Of a DNA stretch of 64,000 nucleotides, positions 15,180-23,676 are shown piece by piece. The stretch's first letter is position 1, and every line of letters begins with the position of its first letter. The stretch is taken from positions 1 to 64,000 of the forward strand of contig VBFD01000128.1 in NCBI GenBank assembly GCA_005883585.1. The letters are read 5' to 3'. The translations under genes and the position numbers were made by a program. Under the pieces are notes generated by a model, which worked only from the letters and a program-made list of their open reading frames with translations, was not told where the DNA came from and did not search any database. Source of the DNA: UBA10449 sp005883585. Lineage in GTDB: Bacteria; Chloroflexota; Dormibacteria; Dormibacterales; Dormibacteraceae.

Positions 15180-15219
15180 GCGCAAAACCCCGCCACATTC
15201 CGCACGTTTTGCGCAAAAC
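15180..15219. repeat. Inverted repeat between convergent genes
   Basis: GCGCAAAAC (15180-15188) pairs with GTTTTGCGC (15206-15214), and GTTTTGCGCAAAAC (15206-15219) is itself a perfect 14-base palindrome. The three half-sites lie between the convergent aldo/keto reductase and kinase genes. They could be a terminator for either side or a protein site; no T-run is present. Confidence 0.5.
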
Positions 15220-15245
15220 GGCGCGTAATTCCCTCGCGATGCGCG

Positions 15246-16118
15246 CTACGTCACCAGGCTGAGCTCGGCGAGCTTCACCGCACCGGCGACCGGCGGCTCC
15301 TCCAGGCGCGTCGCCGCCCCGACTCGGCGGCGCACGGCTGCCTCCAGCAGCGGCTGGTTCAGGATCAGTCCGCCCGCAAGAACGAGCTGACCCTCGAACG
15401 AGAGCCGCCTGCGAACCGAAGCGACGAGGTCGCAGAGAGCGGACGCGGTGCCTTCGACGAGCGCCGAAGCGCCCGCGTCATCTCCGGCCGTATCGAAGGC
15501 GACGCCGGCAAGTGCCGCCCACTCGCGCGGCTCGTCCAGGCCGTGCAGAGTCCCGACGAGGTCGGTGGTGGTTCGCGCAGATGTGGCACCGAGCATCGCG
15601 TCTCCGAGTGGGCCCAGTGGCTCACCGGCATCCGAGCGCCGCATCACCTCGCGGGCGGCCTCGCGCGCAAGCCAGGCAGCGCTTCCGTCGTCCCCGACGA
15701 GCCAGCCCCAGCCGCCCGCACGCGCCTCTCGCCCATCGCGATCTCGCCCGTAGGCGACCGAACCTGTACCGCTGATGAGGGCGATGCCGGAATCGAGGCC
15801 GGCCGCCGCAAGGACCAGTCGCGCGTCGTGGACGACGGTCACTTTGCAACCGGGAAGGATCGAGGCCAGAAGGTTCTCCAGCCGCTCACGACCGGCCGGC
15901 ACCTCCGCGCCCGCGGAACCTGCACAGCACGCGTCGGGCCGCATCGCGCCCATGCCCGACAGCAGCTCGCGCAAGCGGCTCTCGACTAGCTGAGGCGGCA
16001 ATACGGCGACGTTGGCGCCCGGGCCGTCGGCCTCGGCGACGATGCGGCCGTCCTCGACCAACCGCCCTCGACTCGACGAGCCTCCGATGTCGAGGCCGAG
16101 GAAACTCCCGGACCTCAC
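15246..16118 (-). CDS. BadF/BadG-family amino-sugar kinase (GlcNAc/MurNAc kinase-like)
   Basis: 290-residue kinase of the ASKHA fold. The phosphate-1 loop FLGLDIGGSSSRGRL is at the N-terminus and the phosphate-2 region reads GIALISGTGSVAYGRD, followed by GGWGWLVGDDGSAAWLA, characteristic of the BadF/BadG/BcrA/BcrD group that includes human-type GlcNAc kinase and clostridial MurK. GTG at 16118 overlaps the previous stop. Last gene of the amino-sugar operon. With MurQ and NagA upstream, phosphorylation of imported GlcNAc and/or MurNAc is the likely job; which sugar cannot be told from sequence. Confidence 0.85.
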   Translation of the reverse strand: MRSGSFLGLDIGGSSSRGRLVEDGRIVAEADGPGANVAVLPPQLVESRLRELLSGMGAMRPDACCAGSAGAEVPAGRERLENLLASILPGCKVTVVHDARLVLAAAGLDSGIALISGTGSVAYGRDRDGREARAGGWGWLVGDDGSAAWLAREAAREVMRRSDAGEPLGPLGDAMLGATSARTTTDLVGTLHGLDEPREWAALAGVAFDTAGDDAGASALVEGTASALCDLVASVRRRLSFEGQLVLAGGLILNQPLLEAAVRRRVGAATRLEEPPVAGAVKLAELSLVT

Positions 16119-17149
16119 CAGGTTCGCGTGATCTTGTGCAGGGCGCGCGGCTGGTCGGGGTCGACGCCGCGCGCGACCGCGATGCGGTGCGCAAGCAGCT
16201 GGCCGAGCACCACGAGCGTCAGCGGCGTGAGCTCTTCGGGCAATCCTGAATCGTGAACGACGGCCGCCTCCAGGCCTGGCGGCCTGCTCGTTCCGTCGAA
16301 CAGGCCGGCCACGTGGCAACCGTAGTCCACGAGGCGGGCCGCGATCCCTCCGAGGTCGGCCTCGACCGAACCGCCGCCTCCGACGAGCAGCACCGGGAAG
16401 CCCGGTTCGACCACGGCGATCGGCCCGTGCTCGAAGTCGGCGACCGACCAGGCCCGCGCGAGCATGTAGCTGGTCTCGGTCAGCTTCAGCGCCACTTCTT
16501 CGGCGGTTGAGAAGTTGAATCCACGACCGAGCACCACAGCGCGCGCTCCGGTCAGCGCGGGGACGAGATCATCCAGCGCCGCCTCTCTCTTCAGCGCCCC
16601 CGTCATGCTCGAGGGCACACGCGCCAGCGCCGCACCGAACGCATCGTCGGGATCGATCGCCTGCGACATCAGTGCGAGCGCGAGGAGGCTCGCCGTGTAC
16701 GTTTTCGACGCGGGCACGCTGCGCTCGGGTCCCGCGTGAAGGTCCACGACGAGCTCCGCGGCCGATGCGAGCTTCGAACCCTTGTTGTTGGTGATCGCGA
16801 CCGTCATCGCCTTCTGCCGTGCCGCTTCCTCGATCACCGCCACCACGTCAGGTGACTCGCCTGATTGAGAGATCCCGATTACGCATTGGCCATCGAGTGA
16901 CGGCGGGCTGGCGTAGCGGGTGAAGAGCGATGGAGCGGCCAGGGCAACGAGAGCTCGATTGCGCCGCCCGAACAGGTACTTCGCATAAAGGGCCGCGTGG
17001 TCCGAGCTACCTCGGGCGACGATGACAACGCCTCGGGGGCGCAGCTCGCGGTAGCGAGCGCCGATCGCATCGATTGTTGACCCGCTCTTCTCGAGCAAAC
17101 CGGACGCCACCTCGGGCTGCTCGAGGATCTCCTCGTGAAACCTGCTCAC
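16115..17149 (-). CDS. SIS-domain aminosugar isomerase/deaminase (GlmS C-terminal-like)
   Basis: 344 residues with two SIS domains and no glutaminase domain. Seen: ARGSSDHAALYAKYLFG, VIGISQSGESPDVVAV and VLGRGFNFSTAEEVALKL, all GlmS-isomerase-type loops. The N-terminal FHEEILEQPEVASGLLE matches the GlmS/AgaS/NagB-II group. Such stand-alone enzymes deaminate glucosamine-6-phosphate to fructose-6-phosphate. Directly downstream of nagA (ATGA-type overlap), it would take the NagA product and replace classic NagB, which is absent. Role from family and context; specificity not proven. Confidence 0.87.
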   Translation of the reverse strand: MSRFHEEILEQPEVASGLLEKSGSTIDAIGARYRELRPRGVVIVARGSSDHAALYAKYLFGRRNRALVALAAPSLFTRYASPPSLDGQCVIGISQSGESPDVVAVIEEAARQKAMTVAITNNKGSKLASAAELVVDLHAGPERSVPASKTYTASLLALALMSQAIDPDDAFGAALARVPSSMTGALKREAALDDLVPALTGARAVVLGRGFNFSTAEEVALKLTETSYMLARAWSVADFEHGPIAVVEPGFPVLLVGGGGSVEADLGGIAARLVDYGCHVAGLFDGTSRPPGLEAAVVHDSGLPEELTPLTLVVLGQLLAHRIAVARGVDPDQPRALHKITRTW

Positions 17150-18267
17150 GCCCTGAACATGACCTCTCCGCCGACCATGGTCAGGCGGACGTGCAGGTCC
17201 GCATCGAGCACGACCAGGTCCGCGTGGGCGCCGGCGCGGATGCGACCCAACCCGCGCTCGCCAAGCACGCGAGCCGGCACCGCGGATGCCATCTCGATCG
17301 CCCGCGTGGCGTTCATGCCGGGGATCGCGGCCATCCCCCGAACGAGGTCGCCCATGCTCGCGGCGCTCCCGGCCAGGGTTCCGTCCTCCAGCCGTACCAC
17401 CGTCCCGTCACTGATGACCGTCCGCCCTGTGAGGCTGTACCGGCCGGCCGGCGCACCCGCCGCCGCGGTCTGGTCGGTGGTGAGCGCGATTCGCATGCGG
17501 TCCTTGACGCGCGTGAGCTGCGCGCACACAGCCGGATGGACGTGCTCGCCGTCCGCAATGAGCCCCACGGAAACCCTCGGGTCGAGGATGAGCGCGAGGG
17601 CGATCCCCGGCCGCCGGTGGTGGACCGGCGGCATCGCGTTGTAGATGTGGGTCCCGAACCTGATGCCGGCCGCGATCGCGCGGCGGCCCTGCTCGAAGTC
17701 AGCGCCGGTGTGGCCCGCGCTGACCACGATGCCGGCTTTCGCCAGCTGGGCGATGGCATCGAGCGCGCCGGGCAGCTCGGGGGCCAGCGTGACCAGGCGC
17801 GGCCTGGCTCGAGCGATCACCTCGACGCTTGCCGGGGTGGGCTCGGCCAGGCATGCTCGCTCGTGCGCCCCGCGGAACGACGGGTTGATGAACGGCCCCT
17901 CGATGTGGGCGCCCAGCACTCGTGCGCCGCGCGACTCGGCGGCGGCCGCAAACGCCGCGAACTGCCCCCCCACGTCGACGGGAGCGGAGATCAGCGTCGG
18001 CAGGAATGCAGTGACGCCGGTCGAGGGCAGCAGCTTCGAAATGGCGGCGATTTCGTCCCGCCCACCGGCCGCATCGTGGTCATGAAACCCGTTGACCTGG
18101 AGGTCGATGAATCCGGGCGCGATCACCTCGCCTGGCCCGGCGACCACCTCCTCGTCCGCCCGCTCAGGCGGGCTGCCCACCCCCACCCACGTGATCAGGC
18201 CGCGCTCGACGAGGACGCCATCCGCGCCGTCGGTGCCGTGGACGCGTCCGCGGAACAGCGTGCTCAT
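17146..18267 (-). CDS. nagA: N-acetylglucosamine-6-phosphate deacetylase
   Basis: 373 residues, amidohydrolase fold. Removes acetate from GlcNAc-6-phosphate. Seen: the metal-binding PGFIDLQVNGFHDHD, AHIEGPFINPSFRGAH with the conserved Glu, SAGHTGADFEQG and GTHIYNAMPPVHHR with metal histidines, GLIADGEHVHP, and TTDQTAAAG with the catalytic Asp. ATG at 18267 overlaps the MurQ stop and its own stop overlaps the SIS gene. Normal length for the family. Centre of the operon: receives GlcNAc-6-P from MurQ and from the kinase. Confidence 0.93.
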   Translation of the reverse strand: MSTLFRGRVHGTDGADGVLVERGLITWVGVGSPPERADEEVVAGPGEVIAPGFIDLQVNGFHDHDAAGGRDEIAAISKLLPSTGVTAFLPTLISAPVDVGGQFAAFAAAAESRGARVLGAHIEGPFINPSFRGAHERACLAEPTPASVEVIARARPRLVTLAPELPGALDAIAQLAKAGIVVSAGHTGADFEQGRRAIAAGIRFGTHIYNAMPPVHHRRPGIALALILDPRVSVGLIADGEHVHPAVCAQLTRVKDRMRIALTTDQTAAAGAPAGRYSLTGRTVISDGTVVRLEDGTLAGSAASMGDLVRGMAAIPGMNATRAIEMASAVPARVLGERGLGRIRAGAHADLVVLDADLHVRLTMVGGEVMFRA

Positions 18268-19127
18268 GCGCGACCCTTTTCGCCGAGCGCGACAGCCAGG
18301 TCCCCGTTCGCGGCCGTCAGTCGCGTGCGGGCTGCGGCTGAATCGATGCCGCAGCGGAGCATCAGGATGGCGACTCTTGCGTTTCCCTCGGCCTCGTGCA
18401 GAGCGGCGCCGACCCGCTCGTCCGAGCACCCGGTCAGCTCGCGCACCATCCGCGCGGCACGCGCCCGAAGCTTCTCGTTCGTGGTTACGACGCCGACCAT
18501 CCGGCCGCGGTACGTGTGGCCGAGTTGGATGAATACTCCCGTGCTGATCATGTTCAGCGTCACCTTTTGCGCCGTGCCGGCCTTGAGCCGCGTCGAGCCG
18601 GCGACGACCTCGGGCCCAGCGTCGATCTCGATGGCGACGTCTGCCGCGGCTCCAAGAGGTGATCCGGGCGCACAGCTCAGCCCGACCACCAACGACCCTT
18701 CGCGCTTTGCTCGGGCGACCGCCGCCAGAACGTACTCAGTCCGCCCACTGGCGCTCACGCCGATAACCGCGTCGCGCGGACCCAGACCCGCGCCTCGAGC
18801 ATCGGAGACGCCTTTGCGATGGTCGTCCTCAGCCTCGCCATCGCCTGCCGCGTGCGCCTGCACGAGGTCGGCCGCGATCCCGAAGGTCGCGGGACACTCT
18901 GCCGCATCGAGGACGGCCAGGCGACCACTCGTCCCGGCCCCGAAGTAGTGAAGGCGGCCGCCGGCGCGAAGCCGTTCGGCGATCTCGTCGACCGCTTCAG
19001 CGATCCGGTCGAGGACCGGGCGCACAGCCTCGATCGCTCGACGGTCCTCCGTGAGCATCAGCTCGAGCAGCTCGCCAGTGGTGAGGCTGTCCATCGCGTC
19101 AGCGCGAGGGTGAGCGTTCTCGCTCAT
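18264..19127 (-). CDS. murQ: N-acetylmuramic acid 6-phosphate etherase
   Basis: 287 residues, SIS fold. Cleaves the lactyl ether of MurNAc-6-phosphate to give GlcNAc-6-phosphate and lactate. Seen: GRLHYFGAGTSGRLAVLDA, the MurQ signature ECPATFG, VIGVSASGRTEYVL and STRLKAGTAQKVTLNMIS. The ATG at 19127 shares one base with the NagZ stop; a longer open frame upstream is not needed. Its presence is diagnostic of MurNAc use, so the operon handles peptidoglycan fragments and not only chitin. MurNAc-6-P must come from the kinase, since no PTS component is present. Confidence 0.93.
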   Translation of the reverse strand: MSENAHPRADAMDSLTTGELLELMLTEDRRAIEAVRPVLDRIAEAVDEIAERLRAGGRLHYFGAGTSGRLAVLDAAECPATFGIAADLVQAHAAGDGEAEDDHRKGVSDARGAGLGPRDAVIGVSASGRTEYVLAAVARAKREGSLVVGLSCAPGSPLGAAADVAIEIDAGPEVVAGSTRLKAGTAQKVTLNMISTGVFIQLGHTYRGRMVGVVTTNEKLRARAARMVRELTGCSDERVGAALHEAEGNARVAILMLRCGIDSAAARTRLTAANGDLAVALGEKGRA

Positions 19128-20575
19128 CAGTTGACCGACCTGGCCATCAGGACCTCGGCTGCCGCGACCCCGCACACGCGCGCGGCGCCATAAGTCGCAA
19201 CGTATGCACTCGCACCAGCCGGCCGGCAAGCGGGTAATCCCATCTCGACCACAATCGCGTCGGGGCGTCTTGCGAGCGCCGCATCGACCGCCAACGCCAT
19301 CCAGCGATGTCTATGCAGGTTCTTGACCACCAACACCAGGCTGCGCCCGGCGGCCTGCCCGACGATGGCGTCGACATCAGCATGCTCGGCGTGGAGCTCG
19401 ATCGCGGTCACGTGCGCGCCCAGCTGGAGGAGTGGTGTGGTGATACCCCAGGGCACAACACCGGCCGCCTGCGATGGCGTCGAGGTGAGCTGCACAACAA
19501 CAGGCTGTCCGTCAACGCGCACGCGCCCGTCGGCGCTGATCGCACGCCGCGCGGCGGCCAGGCCGATCGCGCGGTCGGGAGTCACGTGCGCCGATTGGCT
19601 CGATCGCCAGCCGGCGAGCGCGTCCACCCGGGCCGCCGCTTCCATCAGGCGCGCCTCGCTGATTCGACCCCCTTTGACTGCGGCCGCGATCGCATCGCGC
19701 AGCTCGATCGCGACGTCCTCGCCGGCCAGGCCCCCACCGATGCAAAGGAGGTCGCAGCCTGCGGCAAGCGCCAGTACTGTGCCCTCGACCAGTCCGACAC
19801 CGTCCGCGATCGCGCGCATCTCGAGCCCATCGCTCACCGCCAGGCCATCGAAACCCAGCTCGCCTCGAAGGAAGCCGGTCATGATCTTCTGGCTGATCGT
19901 CGCGGGCACGGTGTCGATCGCACGCACCACGATGTGGGCGCTCATCACCGCGCGCGCACCGGCGGTGATCGCGGCCCGGAACGGCTCGAGCGCGCCTTCA
20001 TGCGGGTCTTGATCGACGACCGGAAGGTCGAGGTGCGAATCGATGGAGGTGTCGCCGTGACCAGGAAAGTGCTTGGCGCATGCCGCGACGCCGGCCTCCT
20101 GCAGGCCAGTGATCCAGGCAGCCGTGTGGGCGGCGACGCGATCGGCTGTCGATCCAAACGCGCGCACCCCGATGACGGGATTGATGGGGTTGCTGTTGAC
20201 GTCGGCGTCCGGGGCCAGGTCGAGGTCGACGCCGGCAGCGGCGAGCTCCGCGCCCATCGATCGCGCGACCGAGCGGGTGAGATCGACGTCGTCTACGGTG
20301 CCGAGCGCGAGATTTCCCGGGTAGGAGCTCCCCGTGGCGGCCTCCAGGCGCGTGACGTCGCCGCCCTCCTCGTCGATCGCGATGACGAGTCGTGGATTCT
20401 CGGCATGCAGGCGCGCTGTCAACGCGGCCAATTGCGGAGGCGATTCCACGTTGCGCGCGTAGAGGCACACGCCGCCCAGCCCGGCGGCAGCGCGCCGCAA
20501 AATCCAATCCGGCGGATTGGTGCCGATGAAACCCGGCAGCAGGCAGCGATCGGCCAGGCGTTCGATGGTGCTCAC
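19127..20575 (-). CDS. nagZ: Beta-N-acetylglucosaminidase, GH3 (NagZ-like)
   Basis: 482 residues from a GTG at 20575. No signal peptide, so it should act in the cytoplasm on imported sugars. The catalytic His-Asp dyad motif KHFPGHGDTSIDSH is at residues 168-181 and the nucleophile loop SDGLEM at 248-253, both NagZ hallmarks. A C-terminal domain of about 130 residues follows, as in two-domain NagZ of Gram-positive-type bacteria. The gene lies between the importer and murQ. Splitting of GlcNAc from GlcNAc-MurNAc(-peptide) or chitobiose would supply both downstream branches. Confidence 0.92.
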   Translation of the reverse strand: MSTIERLADRCLLPGFIGTNPPDWILRRAAAGLGGVCLYARNVESPPQLAALTARLHAENPRLVIAIDEEGGDVTRLEAATGSSYPGNLALGTVDDVDLTRSVARSMGAELAAAGVDLDLAPDADVNSNPINPVIGVRAFGSTADRVAAHTAAWITGLQEAGVAACAKHFPGHGDTSIDSHLDLPVVDQDPHEGALEPFRAAITAGARAVMSAHIVVRAIDTVPATISQKIMTGFLRGELGFDGLAVSDGLEMRAIADGVGLVEGTVLALAAGCDLLCIGGGLAGEDVAIELRDAIAAAVKGGRISEARLMEAAARVDALAGWRSSQSAHVTPDRAIGLAAARRAISADGRVRVDGQPVVVQLTSTPSQAAGVVPWGITTPLLQLGAHVTAIELHAEHADVDAIVGQAAGRSLVLVVKNLHRHRWMALAVDAALARRPDAIVVEMGLPACRPAGASAYVATYGAARVCGVAAAEVLMARSVN

Positions 20576-20577
20576 GA

Positions 20578-21408
20578 TCAGCCCTTGACCGCCCCAGCGG
20601 TCAGCCCTCCGGCGACGCGCCGCTGGACGAGCAAGAAGAACACCACCACCGGAATGCTGGTCAAGGTCGCGCCGGCCATGAGCCCTCCCCAATCGGTTCC
20701 GTGCTGCGTGGTGAAAGACGCAAGCCAGATGGTGAGGGTTTGCTTCGACGAGGAGCTCAACAGCACGTAGGCGATGATGTACTCGTTCCAGGCCTGGATG
20801 AACCCGTAAATGGCCGTGGCAACGAGCCCAGGTGCGACGAGCGGAAACACGATGCGAAGGAAGGCGCCCACCCGGGTCGCCCCATCCACCATCGCCGCCT
20901 CCTCTAGGTCCACGGGCACGTTGGCGATGAACCCGCGAAGAGTCCACACCATGAACGGGAGGACGATCGCGAGGTAGTACACGATCACGCCGAGCAAGCT
21001 GTCCACCTGGCCGGCCTGGTTGAGAAGCAGATAGACGGGGATGACGAGGGCGTTGAGCGGAACCATCTGCACCGCGATGACCATCACGATGAATGCGGTC
21101 CTGCCTCGGAATCCGAACCGCGCCACAGAGACCGCGGCCAGGAAGGCGAGCGCGATGGAAATGGCGACGACGCTGAGGACGACGATCAGGCTGTTGATGA
21201 CGTCGTTCCAGAAGTACGGCAGGTTCATCGCGTCGCGAAAGTTCTCGAACGTCACGGGAGACGGGAACCACACCGGCGTGAGGCTCAGGATCTCTTTGCC
21301 GGGCTTCAGCGCGGTCGTCACCATCCAGTAGATCGGGAACAGCATCACCACGAACACCAGGAGTCCGATGGTGTCGAAGAACGTTCGTGCCGCGAGGCGC
21401 CGAGTCAC
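20578..21408 (-). CDS. Amino-sugar ABC permease, MalG family
   Basis: 276 residues, six predicted spans. The first span is FFDTIGLLVFVVMLFPIYWM and the ATPase-contact loop LEEAAMVDGATRVGAFLRI. The GTG at 21408 overlaps the MalF stop (GTGA). It is followed two bases later by the NagZ start. Pairs with the MalF subunit at 21405-22373 to form the channel of the cell-wall-sugar importer. The ATPase is probably the shared MsmK-type protein at 13228. Confidence 0.92.
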   Translation of the reverse strand: MTRRLAARTFFDTIGLLVFVVMLFPIYWMVTTALKPGKEILSLTPVWFPSPVTFENFRDAMNLPYFWNDVINSLIVVLSVVAISIALAFLAAVSVARFGFRGRTAFIVMVIAVQMVPLNALVIPVYLLLNQAGQVDSLLGVIVYYLAIVLPFMVWTLRGFIANVPVDLEEAAMVDGATRVGAFLRIVFPLVAPGLVATAIYGFIQAWNEYIIAYVLLSSSSKQTLTIWLASFTTQHGTDWGGLMAGATLTSIPVVVFFLLVQRRVAGGLTAGAVKG

Positions 21409-22373
21409 ACGGCCTCCTCGTTGGTCAGACGCACCGTCTGCCGGACGTAGACGAACGTGACGAGCACCAGGATTGCCACCATGACCACGGCGATCGCCGA
21501 GCCGAGGCCGAACTGGCTGACCCTGAAAGACTCCTGGAAGGAGTAGACCGAGATCAGAAAGTAATCCTTGCTCGGGCGCTGGTTGAGCAGCACCCAGACC
21601 TGGTTGAAGACGCCGAAGTCCCAGATCGTCGACAGGCTGAAGAGGATGAGGAAGAGCGGGCGAAGTATGGGCACGGTGACCAGCGCGAACACCTGCCACT
21701 GGCGCGCGCCGTCGATCTCGGCCGCTTCGACCAGCTCCCGCGGCACCTGGGTTAGGCCGGCATAGAGCATCAGCGTGAGGAAGGGGATCGCTCCCCAGAC
21801 GACGATGACCGTGATCACCGTGAAGCCCTGGATGGGGTTCTCGAACCAGTTGTGGTGGATGTAGTTGCCCGCACCCAGCCGCGTGAGCAGCCAGTTCACC
21901 ACGCCGAACTCGTAGTCGAACATCCACTGCCAGAGGTTGATCGCGGGGACCACAGGTGTGGCCCAGACGAGGACCAACCCGGCGCTCAGCAGGACGCGGA
22001 TCGGGCGGCTGACGCGCTCCAGCAGGAGCGCGATCCCGGTCGCGAAGAGCATCGAAAGACCGACGTTGACGATCGTGAAGATGACGGAGACCTCGACGAC
22101 GTAACGGAACTGAGGATCGGCGAAGATCGTCGCGAAGTTGTTGAGCCCGACGAACTGACCCTGGTGCTGGAAGAGCTCGCGGAGGCCGTAGCGCTGAGTC
22201 GAGAGCCACAGCAGCATGCCCAGCGGATAACCGAGCACACCCACGATGACGACCACCGCGGGCGCGATCAGCGCGTAAGGAAGGAGGCGGCGGGCGAGTA
22301 TGTGCCGCCAGGGGCCGGCCTCGATTCGTTCTCCGGTGGCGACGCGAGCGCGTGCGTCCCCGGCCACTCCCAT
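21405..22373 (-). CDS. Amino-sugar ABC permease, MalF family
   Basis: 322 residues with a basic cytoplasmic N-terminus, then spans beginning LLPYALIAPAVVVIVGVLGY. EAA loop: ELVEAAEIDGARQWQVFALV. Start ATG at 22373, 28 bases after the binding-protein stop. Belongs to the CUT1 sugar importers; together with NagZ, MurQ and NagA the cargo is probably a GlcNAc-containing disaccharide or muropeptide sugar. Confidence 0.92.
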   Translation of the reverse strand: MGVAGDARARVATGERIEAGPWRHILARRLLPYALIAPAVVVIVGVLGYPLGMLLWLSTQRYGLRELFQHQGQFVGLNNFATIFADPQFRYVVEVSVIFTIVNVGLSMLFATGIALLLERVSRPIRVLLSAGLVLVWATPVVPAINLWQWMFDYEFGVVNWLLTRLGAGNYIHHNWFENPIQGFTVITVIVVWGAIPFLTLMLYAGLTQVPRELVEAAEIDGARQWQVFALVTVPILRPLFLILFSLSTIWDFGVFNQVWVLLNQRPSKDYFLISVYSFQESFRVSQFGLGSAIAVVMVAILVLVTFVYVRQTVRLTNEEAV

Positions 22374-22401
22374 CGAAGCCGACCCCCTTTGGTCTCTTTG
22401 A

Positions 22402-23676
22402 TTAGCTGTTGAGTATCGTCGTGATCTTGTCGCTGGCGGCCGAGGTCGCAGTCGAGATAGAGGACTTCCCGGTGAATATCGACACCAGCATGTCCTGAAG
22501 CACGTTAGACGACTCGACGTTCGCCCAGTTGGGCGAGTTCGGCGTGAAGCGGCTGACCTTGGCGGCCGCGGCGAATTTCGCCGGGAGGCCGGTGCTCAGC
22601 GAGACCAGCGTGGTCGTGTTCGGGATCACCCCGCCAACGGTCACCATCTGGCTCTGGAACTTGGTGCCGCCCAGCAGCCCGACCCATTCCCGGGCGAGCG
22701 CCTGCTGCTTGCTGTGGGCGGCGATGGCGAGGTCGGAGCCGCCGAGGAAGACCGGCGCGGACTGGCCGGAGTTGTGGCTGGGGATCGGGAACGCGTCGAG
22801 CTTGTCCTTCAAGCTCGGGTCGCCGCTCTTGGGATCGGTGATCACTCCGACTTCCCAACCGTTGGCGATGATCATCGCGATGTGGCCCTGCGCGAACGCC
22901 TGGTCCTGCTTCGCCTCGTCACCGGTCTTGTCGGCGCGCGACAGCTTGGAAACCAGGTTGTTCAGCGTGGTCAGTCCCTGCTGGGCCTGCGATGAGTTGA
23001 GCGAGCCTTGCCACTTGGCACCTGACTGGGTGGCGATGTCGCCTCCGAAGTCCCACACGAATGGCGCGGCTGCGTACCAGTACTTGCCAGGGAAGTAAAG
23101 CGCTGAGAAGTTGGGGTCCGAGCCGTACTTGGCCATGAGCTTTTGGCCCACAGTCATCAGCTCGTCCATGCTCGTGGGGACCTGGACGCCTGCGGCCGCG
23201 AACATGTCAGTGCGGTAGATGATGGCGCGGCTGCCCGCGTAGTACGGGACGCAGTACAGCTTGCTCTGGAAGGTGCACGAGTCGGTCAGCGACTGCAGCC
23301 ATGTTCCGGAGTTCTCGAAGCTGCTCTTCTTGGAGGAGATGTCCTGGAGCGCACCAGCCGATGCGTACTTCGCGACCAGTGTGTTGCCGAGCTCCATGAC
23401 GTCCGGAGGCGTGCTGCCGGCGAACGCGGTGTCGAGCTTGGTGGTCACGTCGGACCACTGCTGGATCTCGACGTTGACGGTGACGTTCGGATGCTTGGCC
23501 TTGAAGTCGGTGTTGACGCCGTCGACGACGCTTTGCGGCGCGCTCCCGTTCATGAGCCAGACCGTGAGCGTCCCCGTCTCGTTGCCACTGGTAGTTGTGG
23601 GATTCGTGCTTCCACAGGCCGCGGCGAGCAACGCGACCGCCGCCGCAACGGTGAACAAGAGCTTCCGCGGGTTCAT
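22402..23676 (-). CDS. Amino-sugar-binding lipoprotein of ABC importer
   Basis: 424 residues. A short lipoprotein signal, KLLFTVAAAVALLAAACGS, puts the anchor Cys near residue 21. The mature part has the SBP1 pattern of CUT1 importers: LTVWLMNGSAPQSVVDGV near the start, PDVMELGNTLVAKYASAGAL, and a Trp-rich ligand region. ATG at 23676 overlaps the stop of the GntR gene, an unusual arrangement that ties importer synthesis to its regulator. The ligand is inferred from the downstream catabolic genes. Confidence 0.92.
   Translation of the reverse strand: MNPRKLLFTVAAAVALLAAACGSTNPTTTSGNETGTLTVWLMNGSAPQSVVDGVNTDFKAKHPNVTVNVEIQQWSDVTTKLDTAFAGSTPPDVMELGNTLVAKYASAGALQDISSKKSSFENSGTWLQSLTDSCTFQSKLYCVPYYAGSRAIIYRTDMFAAAGVQVPTSMDELMTVGQKLMAKYGSDPNFSALYFPGKYWYAAAPFVWDFGGDIATQSGAKWQGSLNSSQAQQGLTTLNNLVSKLSRADKTGDEAKQDQAFAQGHIAMIIANGWEVGVITDPKSGDPSLKDKLDAFPIPSHNSGQSAPVFLGGSDLAIAAHSKQQALAREWVGLLGGTKFQSQMVTVGGVIPNTTTLVSLSTGLPAKFAAAAKVSRFTPNSPNWANVESSNVLQDMLVSIFTGKSSISTATSAASDKITTILNS

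Noticed and set aside
16119..16319. Arg/Pro-rich extension of the BadF-type kinase
   Set aside because: It lies inside the SIS-domain gene in another frame; the kinase fold starts at GTG 16118.
19127..21271. A 714-residue open frame over NagZ and the permease
   Set aside because: Only the 482 residues from GTG 20575 match GH3; the rest is an antiphase reading of the permease gene.
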